This document shows, in pieces, positions 46,613-58,012 of a DNA stretch of 64,000 nt. Origin of the DNA: Podocnemis expansa (Eukaryota; Chordata; Testudines; Podocnemididae); contig ML681971.1 of assembly GCA_007922195.1 (NCBI GenBank), forward strand, positions 20,009,856 through 20,073,855, read 5' to 3'. The notes below the pieces were generated by a model, which worked only from the letters and a program-made list of their open reading frames with translations, made no database searches and was not told where the DNA came from. The first letter of the stretch is position 1. Each line of letters begins with the position of its first letter. The translations under genes were made by a program, and so were the position numbers.

Positions 46613-49392
46613 ATCTATCAATCAGACTGTGAGACCTAAATTCACTCCAAGCCAGGGAGAGTCATTTCATGTATTAAGATCTAACCACAGGAAATGCTGC
46701 TGCAGTTCTAAATTTCATTTGAAATATCCTCAATATCCCATTTTAGCTGTGGAAAAATAAAGCAATCGATATTGATTTCCAATGGGGCAGAGTGCTGAAT
46801 TGCTGCCAAAATTACAGTATGTTCTTCATTACTTGCACAGTCTCACTGGAGATTTGTTTTTAAAGACAGAAAAGCACAGAGGCCTTGGGCGGAGGGGGAG
46901 AAATGAAGCCAAGTGATTAGCTTCTGAAACGTAGCACTGTCTAATGTGGCATGCTAGTAGGGAGATTAGAGTCAATATGAAAGCAGATTAAGAGAGAAAA
47001 CTAGGACAAAGATTAACCATTTAAAAACTCAGTTTTGGGAGGGGGAAAAAACTCTCCAACAACTGAATTTTGATGCTACTTCCCTCCTCCACCTTTAGCT
47101 TTCCAGCTGCTTTAGATTTGGAGATTGCCTGATACTTAAGAGATAATTTGTGAAGGTTTGTAGTTAAAGGCAAACTATTAATAAGTGCAAAATCTCTTCC
47201 ACTCTCTTTTCCCCCATCTGCCTTCTTAGTAAAACTGTGTTAATAACCCATAGCTAGGAAAGTGGGAAAAACATAATGCTTAGGGGGAGTCATTTTTGTA
47301 ACATACATGATCATCCCTAAGAGATCTTTGTGAGAAGTGAATAGCCACTGCAGTTTTTAAACTGTGATTCATTGACATGAGAAGCAACACAATTGATCTG
47401 CAATAACTAACTGTAATGGGCTGAAATTTCCCTGCGGTCTCTGGCCAAGCAGGGACCCATCGCTTGGGAATGATTCTTCCTAGTTTGTTCTATCCATAAA
47501 GGAGTCCATGACTATCTGGTTGACTATGTCATCCTGCTCTGGGACTGCAGCTGCAACAAAAAAGCCCTGATCCTGGAAGTATTCACAGACCTACATAATT
47601 TTGTACATCTGAGTAGATGCACTGAAGCCAATGGAGCTACTCTCTAGAACTGAAATGGGAATTCCAAGGTTTAATATCAGGAAATTCTGACATTTCAAAG
47701 TTTCCTTTTGTATTGATTTTTTTAAAGGGGGGGGGATATTTTGCCTGGGAAATGGAAATTTAAAAAATTGTTTTGGAAACATCAGACCACCTTGCTGAAG
47801 AATTCGAATATAATGAGGTGGAAGCCTTCATCTTGATGCCCACATATGCATGCACAAACACAGCCAGATATTAATGATTCTCCTGGCAGCCAGCTGAGGG
47901 GAAAAAAATGACTTATGAGTCACATTTAAAGTGCCACAAGTAGTATTTGACTTGTCATTTTTATCCTTCTTTCTATCATGGCTAAAGGATTGTCCTCCTT
48001 CCCCAAAACTGTTAACCCCTCTGCCCCAGGGTCAGAAAGGCAATCAGGAACTCTAGAGGGAAAGGCGGCAAACCCTGCTTAGATAGGAGAAGGGGTTGCC
48101 ACCAAACTGATAGCATGGGGCAAAGAAAGTGGAGTGGGGAAAGCTTCAGAACTGCAGCAAAGGAGTGTGCACCCACAGCAGAAAATAAGTATGAATGTAG
48201 GCATGGGCACGTGTGTGCCTTTTTCACTGTACATCTCATGATATTTGACAGGTTTTAAAAGCCCCAGCTTCTGGAGTCACATGAAAAATATCTGAGAATC
48301 TCAGCTTTCCTGTTAAGACAAGGTTAAGGAGAAAAGTGTGATTCCTAGAGCTCCAACACTGGAAAGCAAAGAAAAACAAAACCTAGAATGTGAAATGTAA
48401 GTCACATTTTTAAGCTCGTGATGACTTTGGGGACCTCATGGGTTTTGAATCTTGGGACTAGAAATTCTGAGCATGAGAAGGACGGATGTAAAGAACTCCC
48501 ATTGCCCTCCATGAGAGCAGTTACATTTTTTTGTTCCCACAAAACCCAGGAAAGATGCTACATGTTCTGAGACGCCATCTACTGGCACTTGATCCGTTAA
48601 TATCTGGAACAGCCTACACACACGGCTGCACAAGCAACCACACAATTCTGCACCTACAAATGTAAGCAGCCACACACCCGGGCATGTATGTGCAGAGAGA
48701 AACGTGAGTGCATGTGTGTCTAAACACATGCACATCTATGTTTTTCCTAGAAGCTAAACATAGATCTTCATTGGGGCAGCCAGAATCAGTTTGCACGCTC
48801 CATCTTGCATCTCTCCATCTTTGCCACTAGCATCACATCACAGCTTTCCTCTGTAACCACCTCTGGGGCTGCCCTGATTGTGCTGACTGAAGACAGAGCT
48901 CTGGTGTGTGTGACTGCCTCCCCACTGCGCTTACACCTAGAACTTGGCATGGAAGGTTAAAGTAGCCTAGAAATGAGCTTAAGCATCAAAATTTGGCTCA
49001 GATTGCAGTTCCAACTGTCAGTACATTCACTCACATAGACACACCCCACCTCAAAGTCTGGGTGCGTGCAGATCTATAGCAAAAATAAAAGGCAAGTAGA
49101 AGAGAAAAGAAGGGTGTGCCTGTGGTTAGAGAGCTCACTAGAGGTTTGAGAGAGCTAGGTTTGTTTCCCTGTTTCACCCCAGACTTCCTGTGTGAAATCA
49201 TCTAGTCTGCCTCTGTGATCCCTTTTTTACAGAAGGGACATAGAAGTGCCCTTACTTCTCCAGGTGCTCTGATGCACTTTGGTAAATGGACAGCATGCTA
49301 GTATCCTAAGACAGATGAGGAACAAAATCCAAGCTGGAAAGCAGGTTCTAGTTCCAAATCTGCAAGAGGTCAAGAGGCATTTGGAGGTGAAG

Positions 49393-49606
49393 CAGAACAG
49401 GCAAGGACTCATGTTGCACTTAGAGACTAACAAATTTATTTATTGCATGAGCTTTCATGGGAGAAAATCCCACTTTGTTTCAAAAGTGTCTGACATTCTC
49501 CCACAAAAGCTCATGTGATAAATATATTTGTTAGTCTTTAAGGGCCACAGGCCTCCTTGCTTGTTTTGCTAAACTAAACTAACACAGCTACCCCTTTGGA
49601 ACTCGC
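49393..49606. mobile_element. Penelope-like(?) inverted pair with 8-bp target duplication
   Basis: Minus half: GACTCATGTTGCACTTAGAG, CTAACAAATTTATTTATTGC, ATGAGCTTTCATGGGAGAAA. Plus half: CATTCTCCCACAAAAGCTCA, GTGATAAATATATTTGTTAG, TCTTTAAGGGCCACAG and ACTAACACAGCTACCCCTTT. AGGTGAAG lies on both sides (49385-49392 and 49607-49614). The plus half begins inside the hairpin, so the CTGATGA box is missing. Confidence 0.7.
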
Positions 49607-51309
49607 AGGTGAAGATTTGCTTTGTGGCCACCTCTGTAACAAGCCCTGACTGTGGAGCACGCAGGGGACTGCCACATAATTTTCTGGTTTCTTTTTTGAA
49701 AAGAGCATCCAAAAATCCACTGGCATTTTTCAAAGTTTGACCTGTGCATACCAAGCACAACTCTGCAGCATTCACATAATATACACTAAGAAAAAATCAC
49801 TTCCCCGATCACTACCACATGGTAATCAGCTTCCTACCCAGAGTGTCTTGTACAGCAGATGCCAAGCACTGCTTATGCCTCTATTTGGGGGAAGAGATAT
49901 CCCGACTCCTGCCGTCATGAAGGACACATGGGTAACAGATCCAAAAGCAAAATGTCAGCATAATTAGCAACAAAGTAGCTGATGTGCTGATTAGTGCCCA
50001 TGAGGATGAGAATTGCAAGCAGTTCTTTTGAGTTATAGGTAGGCAAAAAACATGCAGCATCTTTTAAAAAGTACCAAGCCCAGGACAGAAAGAATTAATG
50101 GAGTAACTCCTCCCTTAAAAATAATTAGTCTCTTTCTGAAACCAGAAAAATAGTAGGCATTACCCAACCACCCCAGGGTTATTTTTAATGCATCACCCAG
50201 AGTGCAGGACGTTACAGCACTGCATTTAATTTGAAAAGCATCTGAATACAAAAGCTCAAGGCAGACTATTGGGAGCCAGGGGCAGGCCCCAAGAAAAGAA
50301 CATCCAGCCTGCAGAGACAGTGTTGACGTCAGATCTGCTTCTGTGCTTTCAGGAGATGCAGCACAGAAAGCTTAGTCCAGGTGGGTGGGGGAAAATGAGA
50401 CTTTAAGACATTTTTCACACTGCTTGGAGTCTGGCCTGCTACAGCCCTCTGCATAAAAATCAGAGCAGCTGTCAGTGGTTCTAATCTACAGCCATCTCTT
50501 GATGCTATCTACAGGCTGCATCTCAGCCCTGAATCTCCATCACAGCACACACTGACACCCCCACTCCTGCCAGAGTTTTAGAGGGCAGCCTAAGCCCCTG
50601 ACAATAGTCCTAGACTAAGGTAATACTCCCTGGCTATCTGCATCCTCTTCCCAGCAGTGGCACCTGGGGGGCAAAACATAATAAAAGTAGAAGAGAGGTC
50701 ATTATTTTTATTTGTGTAGCACAATGGGGTCCACATTTCAGCTGGCCACTGTTTGTGCATGCGGATTAAAAGCTCCCACTCAGAAAAGCCCTTAGTCTAA
50801 TCTGCCACTGCCATGAATGCTGTAGAACTGTTTCAAAAAGGCCTTCACCAAGTTTCAGAGCAAGAGACAGACAACGGCCACTGGCTAGTTCAAGGGAAGG
50901 GCAAAGGTCCTGGTATGGACAAAGCTCAACATTGTTCTGAAACATAAAGCAATGTTTGGATAGTACAGTGGGAGGTTAGAAAGGCAGACAGACAGACAGA
51001 TTCTGCTCTCACTTACATTGGTGTTGTCCTATTGATTTTCTTAGTATATTTCTGTGTTTGCACCACTGTAACAAGAGCATAACCCCATGGATTTGTTTCT
51101 CTTATCTCTTAGCCTCATCTAGAAAATAGTAACAAACAGTTCCGTTGGCTGTGCAGGTGAACAAGTGCCATTCTGACAAAGCAAGCAAGGAGTAACTCTC
51201 CCCATGGAGGAGTAATGGTGCCTATTTCCGGGGGTGACTTACAATCACAGCAGTTCGGCATAAAATTCTCTTTAACCATAAATACCAACAAGACGTAAGT
51301 GCAGAACTA

Positions 51310-51590
51310 AAGGCATGTCTCCATGGTGTGTTAGCATGCCACATGCTACTGGGCACTGGAATATCATACGCACCTCCTGCTGGTGCACACTAAGTGGTCT
51401 ATGGAGACCCTCCTGGTGTGCACTGCACGCTCCCTCTTACATGTTAAGAGACCTATTTCCAACCACACTAGCATGCACTAGTAAACTTTCAGTGCATACC
51501 AACAGGTGTCACATAGACCAGTTAGTCCGTGACATGCTAGCACAAACTGGAATCCAAACCCAGCTAGTGCACCACATAGATAAGCTCTAA
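51310..51590. repeat. DNA-transposon remnant with ATGTCTCCATGG-type end
   Basis: AAAGGCATGTCTCCATGGTG on the left and GTGCACCACATAGATAAGCT on the right are decayed inverted ends of the GGGCATGTCTACAC type. The interior repeats TGCTAGCA/GCATGC motifs. No duplication of the target is clear. The plus frame 51315-51590 is not a gene. Confidence 0.45.
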
Positions 51591-53570
51591 AACATTTTCT
51601 CAGTTGCCAAGAGTCATGATGAACATTTTCTCATTACACGATATTTAATTGTTTGACAGGCTCTAAAAGTCTCTGAGCCAAATGGTTGGGGCTTGTTGTG
51701 TACACACACACGGATGCATGCATGCCTACACCTCATTCTGATGACAAACACTTATACTTACATGATAATTAAAATCAAAACCTAGCATTATCTTCAACAT
51801 TGTTGATGTTTGCCTGGAAAGTTGGAGTCATCCACATTGTTAACGCATAGCTTTAACCTCTCCCAAACAGTAAGAATTATCCGTAGTACAGTAGCACCTG
51901 GCAGCCCCACATGGTGCTGTATGTATATAATCCTTACACAATGAGTTTACTATCTAACTAGGCCAGAGAGACTAAAGACCATGCTAAAAAAGTTACACCA
52001 GTAGGATTGTCAGTGCCTGGGTGTGATTTTTATCACTCTAGTGAGACCAGAGCAGTCCTTAGCAGGGAGACCTTAACACCAGTATAAAGATGCTGTTACA
52101 ACATTTTCACCTCAGCGCATCCCCTCACAGCAAGGCCTAGCATTGCCACGCTCTGCCTCAGTTTCCCCTTAACAACTTTTTAGCTCCTCCAGCCATAGAG
52201 CTGAGTCAGCCCCCCAGCCGCATCACTTTAGAGGAGTCCGGTCCTTCTGGGATAGCCAACAGTGTTAGACAACTTCCAACAGACCTGCAAAACAAAGGAG
52301 TCTCCACTCCACCCGCTTTTCTTCCAAGCACAGTCCTAGTTACAACAGCCTGTCTCAACACATACGACGTATCCAAGGTCTCATCCAGGCCACTTCTATT
52401 AAGAGCTTCCCCACATACCAGACAGCACCTAGACCTCTTCTGACTCCCACATAGCAACAGCCTAGCCACTTGCCTCCCAGTCAGTCCTCAATGGCTGGGT
52501 CTTTCCCTTGTTAAAAGTCCCACCTAGAGCCTAGCTATAGCAGAGTAGGTCTCACTGAACAGGGCTCCCTGGCCCTTAGAGGGGCAGGCTGCCCCATTAC
52601 AGATACCTTCTGTTGGGATATCTTATTTACAGCCTGAATGGGAACAAGCTACATAACCCTTTTTGGAGACGTTAAACTAAAACTGTCCACACAGAAGGTA
52701 ATAAAGACTTTGACCCTACAGGCATAGTTAGAGCAGCAAAACCTCCCACTGGTGATAAACTCTAGGGAACAGGAGAAAGGAAGGATGACTGTCTGGGAAA
52801 TGAAACCATCCTGGGATATTCTGCTCACCACAAGTCTGACATTTCCTGCTGGGTGCTCTGGGAGTCAGCACTTCAGGTCAACACCCCTTCTGCAGTTTTC
52901 ATGCCATTGCTGTGTCTCTCCTCTGGCCGGCAGCACCTCTCACACCAGGAATCCCATCAGCCTCTTCGTGACTCAGTCATCCAGCCAGGTCACTCAGCCT
53001 TTCCTCCTTCCAGGGCACCACAGTCCTCTGACCGCACCAGGGTGCCACTACCTCAAAGGTCTGTAGAGGAGCACAGACCAACCTTCTACCCCAGGTTCAT
53101 CTCCACAGATCCTCAACACAGCATCTGAGCTTCCCTCACTACTCCTTCCTACCAGGACCAGCTCCCCTTCATACCAACACCAAAGTCCTCTTCTCAGGAA
53201 ACAGTTGCTGCTTGTCTTCTCATGGCCTTTCTCACCAACCCCTAGATACCTTGTTTTGGGCAATCACCTCACAGTCCCATACAGCTCAGTCTGATTCTAA
53301 TCCAGCCCCTGCTCCCTGACTCTTCCTCCAGGTGCAATGTGGAGTAAATTGGCCTGCCTAGCAACCTTAACCCCTTCTGTCCTGTGGAGAGTGATCACCC
53401 CCTCACAGAGGCCCAGATCCTCAAAAACTTTAGTCTCCTGCTTGCATTGCCAATTGATTTTGGGTAAACTGAGGCAAACCGCCAGGACAGTGAGGGTTGG
53501 GAACCCAGGACTGCTGGCAGGCATGGCATTGGCACCAATGGAAAAAAGGAATTAGGGGGCTATTAATCCT
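51591..53570. other. Intronic DNA, nothing recognised
   Basis: Short frames on both strands at 52206-53555 lack motifs and splice support. Bases 52840-53300 are pyrimidine-rich. No exon or named repeat is seen. Confidence 0.4.
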
Positions 53571-53737
53571 GTTTAGCAGAAGGATGCTGTCTATGTTCAA
53601 GACTCAGGAAAGCTGGTTTCAACAGACAGCTCTGCTACAAACTTCCTGCCTGACCTTGAGCCAGTCACTGAATCTTTCTGGCCCTGGACCTCAGAGGTTT
53701 CAGTGAAAGTCAGGAGCCAAAATACCTTTGAGACACT
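53571..53737 (+). repeat. MIR-type SINE remnant, sense, with spacer of a hairpin
   Basis: TTCAAGACTCAGGAAAGCTG, ACTTCCTGCCTGACCTTGAG and CCAGTCACTGAATCTTTCTG match MIR from the tRNA-like part to the core. Part of it is copied in inverse orientation at 53738-53793. Confidence 0.6.
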
Positions 53738-53793
53738 GGGCCAGAAAGATTCAGTGACTGGCTCAAGGTCAGGCAGGAAGTTTGTGGCAGAGC
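53629..53793. repeat. 56-bp inverted repeat with 53-bp spacer
   Basis: The arms are 53629-53684 and 53738-53793. Reverse-complementing the right arm gives the left arm with one mismatch in 56 bases (left GCTCTGCTACAAAC, right GCTCTGCCACAAAC). The duplicated sequence is the core of the MIR remnant. It must be much younger than the SINE itself. Confidence 0.95.
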
Positions 53794-53814
53794 AGTGTAT
53801 TGTGCAAGCATGTT

Positions 53815-53935
53815 AGCAGCCGTGGTTTGCAGAGGCCTACATCTACACAGATGTTCTCAGCATAGTTAGCATGGGCATAGCCATCTGAGCTGCAGTCATG
53901 CCTCAGATTGCAGTGTAGACGTAACCTTCCTGACA
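53815..53935. repeat. DNA-transposon remnant (CTACAC / GTGTAGAC ends)
   Basis: GCCTACATCTACACAGATGT on the left and TTGCAGTGTAGACGTAACC on the right are inverted. The interior has TCAGCATAGTTAGCATGGGC and GAGCTGCAGTCATGCC. About 120 bp; no target duplication is clear. Confidence 0.5.
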
Positions 53936-53982
53936 GCATCAATCAGGAGTTCAAAACAGGTGTGAATGACAAGAGAATCAGG

Positions 53983-54560
53983 AGTCATGTGGCACTTTAA
54001 GACTAACAGATTTATTTTTCGTATGAGTTTTCGTGGGAGAAAATCCCACTTCCTCAGATGCATCGAAGATGGGTGAACTTACAGAAAGGAATGAAAATAA
54101 ATGCAAGAGGTGTAAAACACAGGATCAGGTCATACAGTAACAGCAAATCAGAGCAGTTGTTAGGTTCAAATCATGAGAAGCCTGAAGTCAAATTACCTTT
54201 TGTAATGGAAAAAGAACCCATAGTCTCAATTAAGTCCTTAATGTCCTTAAAGTGACTTAATCGAGACTATGAGTTCTTTTCCCATTACAAAAGGTAATTT
54301 GACTTCAGGCTTCCCATGATTTGAACCTAACAAATGCTCTGATTTGCTGTTACTGTATGACCTGATCCTATGTTTTACACCCCTTGCATTTATTTTCATT
54401 CCTTTCTGTAAGTTCACCCATCTTCGAAGCATCTGAGGAAGTGGGATTTTCTCCCACGAAAGCTCATGTGAAAAATAAATCTGTTAGTCTTAAAGTGCCA
54501 CACGACTCCTGGTTGTTTTATTTGCTGGACTAGACTAACACGGCTATCCCTTTGGAAACT
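53983..54560. mobile_element. Large Penelope-like(?) palindrome with 15-bp target duplication
   Basis: The arms are about 53981-54236 (minus sense) and 54254-54510 (plus sense) around a 17-base centre. The right arm has CTGAGGA, hairpin GTGGGA/TCCCAC, GAAA, GCTCATG and TCTGTTAGTCTTAAAGTGCC. It is followed by the terminal block CTGGACTAGACTAACACGGC. GACAAGAGAATCAGG (53968-53982) and GACAGGAGAATCAGG (54561-54575) are a target duplication with one mismatch. The arms extend about 180 bases further inward than those of other pairs and encode near-identical open frames (MHRRWVNLQKGMKINARG and MLRRWVNLQKGMKINARG) on opposite strands. I do not recognise that peptide. Confidence 0.9.
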
Positions 54561-55256
54561 GACAGGAGAATCAGGCCTACAAACAACAAATGATATTAAG
54601 CACTAAGCCTTGTGAGAGTCCTGTCCTGCCAGCTGCATGCAGGCTGTTCAATAGATTCACTCTGGGGTGCCAGACAATTTAAGAGCCTGATGCTGGGTGC
54701 TTCCTGCAATGTGCTGAGCGTTCTCATCCCCTGCTAACCTCATAAGGGTGTTGAGGTCCCTCGGGGCGTTTCAGGATGTGCTCAGCAGTTCTCAGGGCTG
54801 GGAGAAAGGTGATGGTGTAGTTTGGCCTGCCAGCCCTTCAGCAGCAGGCCTGAGCATTCCTGTGCTTAGGCAGACACAGCCTGCTGCAAAGGAAACCAAA
54901 CACAACTGCAAGGTTCTAGTCTGCCTCCAACGGGAAAGAAGAAAGCGACTGGGGTTCATCACATCCCTACTAAATTCAAGAGCTGTAGAATGACCCTGAT
55001 CTGCTAAAAAGAGCAGCTGAATAAGGTCCCAGCTTCCTCTCTACTTCTACCTCCACAACCTTTTGAAAATGACCTGAGATGGACAGTAGATAGATGGCTT
55101 CTGAGTTACTACAGAGAATTCTTTCTTGGGGGTCTGGCTGGAGAGTCTTATCCACATGCTCAGGGTTTAACTGATCCCTGTATTTGGGATTGGGAAGGAA
55201 TTTTGCCCCAGGGCAAAGTGGCAAAGGCTGGGAGAGTTTTTCACCTTCATCTATAG

Positions 55257-55417
55257 CAGTGGTTCTCAACCTTTTGTGGTACACTTGGTGGCATATTGCT
55301 ACCCTACAGGACACACCAGCCCACCCCCTACTCCTCCTGGGCCAAATCCAGCCATCTCCCTGGCTCTCCATGACACACTTACCACCGTGTGGTGACACAG
55401 TAATGTGTCTGCTGCAC
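55257..55417. mobile_element. hAT-like insert inside CR1
   Basis: CAGTGGTTCTCAACCTTTTG at 55257 is the same terminus as at 9689. CTATAG flanks both sides (about 55251-55256 and 55416-55421). The interior has CACACCAGCCCACCCCC and TGGTGACACAGTAATGTGTC. The right terminus is degenerate. The CR1 continues on both sides, which fixes the approximate limits. Confidence 0.6.
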
Positions 55418-55609
55418 TATAGCGTGGGTCACAATGCACTTTCTGGTGAATTCTCTGTACCTTCAAGTCTTTAAACTATGATTTGAGGACTTTAATAACT
55501 CAGCAGTAGGTTAGAGGTTTAGTTCAGGCCTGGGTGGGTGAGGTTCCATGGCCTGCATTATGCAAGAGGTCAGACTACATGATCATATTGGTCCCTTCTA
55601 ACCTTAGAG

Positions 55610-55835
55610 CAGGGGCCTCAAACTTGCATCCTGAGGGCCACATGCAGCCCCTAAAGTTATTCCTTGCAGCCCACAATGATACTATCACTATCAATATTTT
55701 CAATATCATTATATGAAAAGGTTTCAGTGCTATGGCCCTTGGGCTACCATACTAGTCCTCATACATGGTGCAGCCCTTGGGCTAATGTACTAGTCCTCAT
55801 CCGGCCCTTGTGGTGATCCAAGTTTGAGACCCCTG
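55610..55835. mobile_element. hAT MITE inside CR1, exact 8-bp duplication
   Basis: The ends CAGGGGCCTCAAACTTG and AAGTTTGAGACCCCTG are inverted. CCTTAGAG occurs exactly at 55602-55609 and 55836-55843. It is the family of 22022-22210, but here a segment of about 35 bases (GGCCCTTGGGCTACCATACT and CAGCCCTTGGGCTAATGTAC, each followed by AGTCCTCAT) is tandemly doubled. Confidence 0.92.
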
Positions 55836-55848
55836 CCTTAGAGTCTAT

Positions 55849-56939
55849 GAGAAAGCCAAAGGATTAGAGGTTAACTGACCTTCCCCACTGAATGACCCTT
55901 CTTCATTGCACTCAAATTTACACATACCCCAAGTTCACATACTACTCTTTAGCTTCCCAGCATGATTGATACCAGCACATTATCAGCAGAAAGGAATGGA
56001 TTTGATGTAAAAGCTGTACGTCGAGTCATTTTACAAGCAGGAGTGTCGCTGCCCCAGGGAAAGACCCAGGACACGGGCATGGGCCCCACCCCCTGGCCTC
56101 AGGCTCTGCCCTCCATGCAGCCCCAATTCTCCACCGGGGTCTGATCAGGCCTCAGACTCCTGCTGCTGCCTGCCTGGTCCTGGATCCCTGGCTAGGGCCA
56201 GGAGACGCGGGTGCTGCCACCAGAGGCTGGGCCCAGGATCTCTGGCCTGGGACAGGCTGGGGGAGGCAGAAGCTGTTCTGGACATTTGGGGCACTGGCCC
56301 TGGGGCTTGGGGCACATGCCCTGTGAGCCAGGTGCCAGTGACATCCTTGTTTACAAGGCAGAAAAACAAACTCACCGAGGCTTTTATTCACCTCTTGAGT
56401 TTACTGTTCTATATCAGCATCACATATGGGGATGGATCCTTACCCCATCAGCCTAGGTGCAAGCAGGATTCAAGCTCAGCTCAATAAATAACTGTTAGAT
56501 TATAATCATAGTGTCTGTAGCACACAGCCCTAAGTGGCAGGATTCAGTGCTGCATATTAAAACATTGCTTGCAGCCTCCTTGTGACTGAAGAATACCTTT
56601 CCTATATTCAGTCATGGGATTTTAGGAACACAAACATAAAAACATGCCACATGTTCATTCCATTTTATATCTTTTTATGATATGAAAAATAAGCCAGGAA
56701 CATGGGTTGAAGATATGTAGTTTTTAGAGCAAAAAATAAGAGTACAGGAGCAAATTGGCTAGCAGCTACTCTGGGAAGAGTGTTGAGTTCAACTATACAA
56801 ACAGGAGAGACCTCTGCATTTCAGAAGACTACAGCAGAACTGAGCCCTAGCAAGTGTAGCATTCTATCCCTCTAGATCTGTTTTAATGAACCTTCACTGT
56901 GTCTGTATATTTACAGCTAACATGCTATGCTTTCCATTT
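55849..56939. other. Intronic DNA, nothing recognised
   Basis: A GC-richer stretch, about 56050-56340, keeps short frames open on both strands but has no motif. No splice-bounded exon or named repeat is seen. Confidence 0.4.
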
Positions 56940-57072
56940 CATTCATCTGACGAAATGGGATTGTACTCACAAAAGATCACAGATAAATCAATTTATCAGT
57001 TGTCAAAGTGCTGCAGGACTCCTCATTTGCTTTGCTGAAATTGCCGAACATAGCTACCCCTCTGGAACTTGC
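56940..57072 (+). mobile_element. Penelope-like(?) copy, single plus, decayed
   Basis: ATTCATCTGACGAAATGGGA, then TCACAGATAAATCAATTTAT, GTCAAAGTGCTGCAGGACTC and ACATAGCTACCCCTCTGGAA. The hairpin is largely lost and CTGATGA is now CTGACGA. Confidence 0.6.
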
Positions 57073-57283
57073 TCCTTGTGTGTTTCATAGCCCTTCCAAT
57101 GGGTGGCCCACACTGGGTATTAGTCTAGTAAAACTACTAGCTAAATACCTTTGCAGGCCAGGGCCTTCTTCCATAAGCTCAAGGAGTAGAGGGTTGTATT
57201 TTTATTCCTGGGGGTCTCAGGTTCAATGCTACCCTGGTGTCCACCCATGATGGTGACCTTTGCATATGTGTATTCACTTACAG

Positions 57284-57517
57284 ATGTCTCATCATCAGAA
57301 TGAAAACCCAGTGGTTGAGAACTTTTATGCTTACCTCTCCAGTATATATCACAGATGTCACAAGCTGTTGGGGGACAGACTTAAAAAGCTGGACAAAACC
57401 AGTAAAATGCTGAGAACATTATGACAGAACCTAGAACAGGGGACCAGAGGACTCTACTTGCAGACTAGACAGAAAGACCAAAAAATTCAGTTAGTCAACT
57501 ATGAGCAACTTGAGAAG
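57284..57517 (+). pseudogene. Exon-like open stretch with one in-frame TGA, unidentified
   Basis: An acceptor-like TGTGTATTCACTTACAG ends at 57283 and a weak donor, GTAGTT, begins at 57518. The 234 bases between are 78 whole codons, open except for TGA at 57422-57424. The first part reads MSHHQNENPVVENFYAYLSS then IYHRCHKLLGDRLKKLDKTS, and the part after the stop QNLEQGTRGLYLQTRQKDQK. The composition (Lys, Leu, Glu, Tyr) looks protein-like and could be helical. I do not recognise the family. It is not part of CCDC92. It may be a decayed exon, a processed fragment or chance. Confidence 0.25.
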
Positions 57518-58012
57518 GTAGTTTACACTCTGCTCTATTTTCCCATCACCATTCTGCTCTTTGTCCTGACTTAAAGCACCTGAAATGATTCAGTTGAATG
57601 CTCCAGCAATTCTGTTTTTAAAAAGAGGCATTGCCTCACTGAACAATGACACAGTGCTGAGTCATTGTAGCTGATGGGACAATATCTTAATTATTATGTT
57701 GGTTACACACGGGGGGTGACTTGTCTCCCAGAAGGTAAAATCCACATGGCTCCTTAATAATATACTGATATTCTCCATCTAGCAAGAATTATCTCTTTCC
57801 ACATCAGCATGGCACTGGCTTCTCGAGGACAGAAACATTTGTCATGATGGTTGGGGCTCAGCCTAAGAGACATCATCAGGAGCCATTATAAATTACAAGC
57901 CATCCAGCAATGCACTTTTTAAAGCATAAACCTGATGACAAGTAATTGCCAAGAGCAGAGCTTGCCAGAATGATACATTTTCCTCTGAATGGCTGTTTGA
58001 TTTGTCTTCTAG

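Larger units (their letters stand above)
55068..55848 (+). mobile_element. CR1 LINE 3' UTR, sense, interrupted twice
   Basis: Blocks in order: CTTCTGAGTTACTACAGAGA, TTCTTTCTTGGGGGTCTGGC, CACATGCTCAGGGTTTAACT, GGAAGGAATTTTGCCCCAGG, then after an insert CTTTAAACTATGATTTGAGG, GTTCCATGGCCTGCATTATG, GAGGTCAGACTACATGATCA and TATTGGTCCCTTCTAACCTT. The last part, TAGAGTCTATGAG, comes after a second insert. This is the sense strand of the turtle CR1 3' end seen reversed at 5684-6100 and 33590-34190. Confidence 0.85.

Noticed and set aside
54058..54432. Near-identical peptides on opposite strands, first taken for a duplicated gene
   Set aside because: They are the two arms of one palindromic mobile element and are bounded by its 15-bp target duplication.
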